A stretch of DNA of 5,572 bases. Origin: Desulfobacterales bacterium. GTDB taxonomy: Bacteria; Desulfobacterota; DSM-4660; Desulfatiglandales; B25-G16. How positions within the stretch are numbered: position 1 is the stretch's first letter; the number at the start of each line of letters is the position of its first letter. This document shows, piece by piece, positions 5,543 through 5,572 of the stretch. The notes below the pieces were generated by a model. It was not told the DNA's origin. It worked only from the letters and a program-made list of their open reading frames with translations, and did not search any database. The position numbers and the translations under genes were made by a program. The stretch covers positions 1 through 5,572 of the forward strand of contig JABXJY010000183.1 in assembly GCA_013375385.1 (NCBI GenBank), in the 5' to 3' direction.

Positions 5543-5572
5543 CATGTCTTAATCAGGAAACCCTGGCTAACG

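Noticed and set aside
5354..5545. Minus-strand 63-codon frame at the right edge
   Set aside because: Lies entirely in degenerate repeat and hairpin DNA and overlaps the other open frame; no ribosome-binding site or domain.
1..5572. CRISPR array, tRNA, rRNA, transposase or integrase genes
   Set aside because: None seen: no regularly spaced long repeats, no cloverleaf-like segment recognised, and no mobile-element protein motif in any frame.

Overview
All confident genes in this window lie on the minus strand and encode signal-transduction proteins. The mixture of a PAS-type cytoplasmic HisKA_3 kinase, a LuxR/NarL-type regulator, a stand-alone receiver and a GAF/HD-GYP protein, at moderate GC with long intergenic gaps, suggests a Gram-negative environmental bacterium, most like Desulfobacterota (former Deltaproteobacteria). 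That placement is inferred from protein style, not from a marker gene.

Layout in the direction of transcription (right to left): a repeat- and hairpin-rich stretch (about 5443-5542); a plausible sigma70 promoter (5339-5367); an HD-domain phosphohydrolase resembling class I cyclic-nucleotide phosphodiesterases (5292-4339); a strong hairpin (4310-4275); a spacer with three small palindromes; a soluble PAS-PAS histidine kinase (4062-2518); a 356-base spacer; a LuxR-family response regulator (2161-1529); a 261-base spacer with evenly spaced TGTA(A/G) boxes; a receiver-only response regulator (1267-896); and a GAF-HD-GYP protein that runs off the left edge (774-1).

The kinase is of the family that normally phosphorylates LuxR-type regulators, so kinase plus LuxR regulator is the likely core pair. 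The receiver-only protein is a probable second phosphate acceptor. The two HD-superfamily proteins at the ends suggest that the output concerns nucleotide second messengers; HD-GYP proteins usually degrade cyclic di-GMP.

The most notable structural observation is a 41-base imperfect direct repeat (36/41 identical). One copy covers the stop codon of the HD gene. The other covers the ribosome-binding site and start codon of the GAF-HD-GYP gene. This is what would be expected if those two genes were once adjacent and the roughly 3.5 kb kinase/regulator block was later placed between them. A second observation is the TGTA(A/G) array, with 23-base spacing, next to a GGA-rich plus-strand segment. 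It may be an operator for the LuxR regulator and possibly the promoter of an Rsm-like small RNA, but this is speculative. No transposase, integrase, CRISPR array, tRNA or rRNA was seen.
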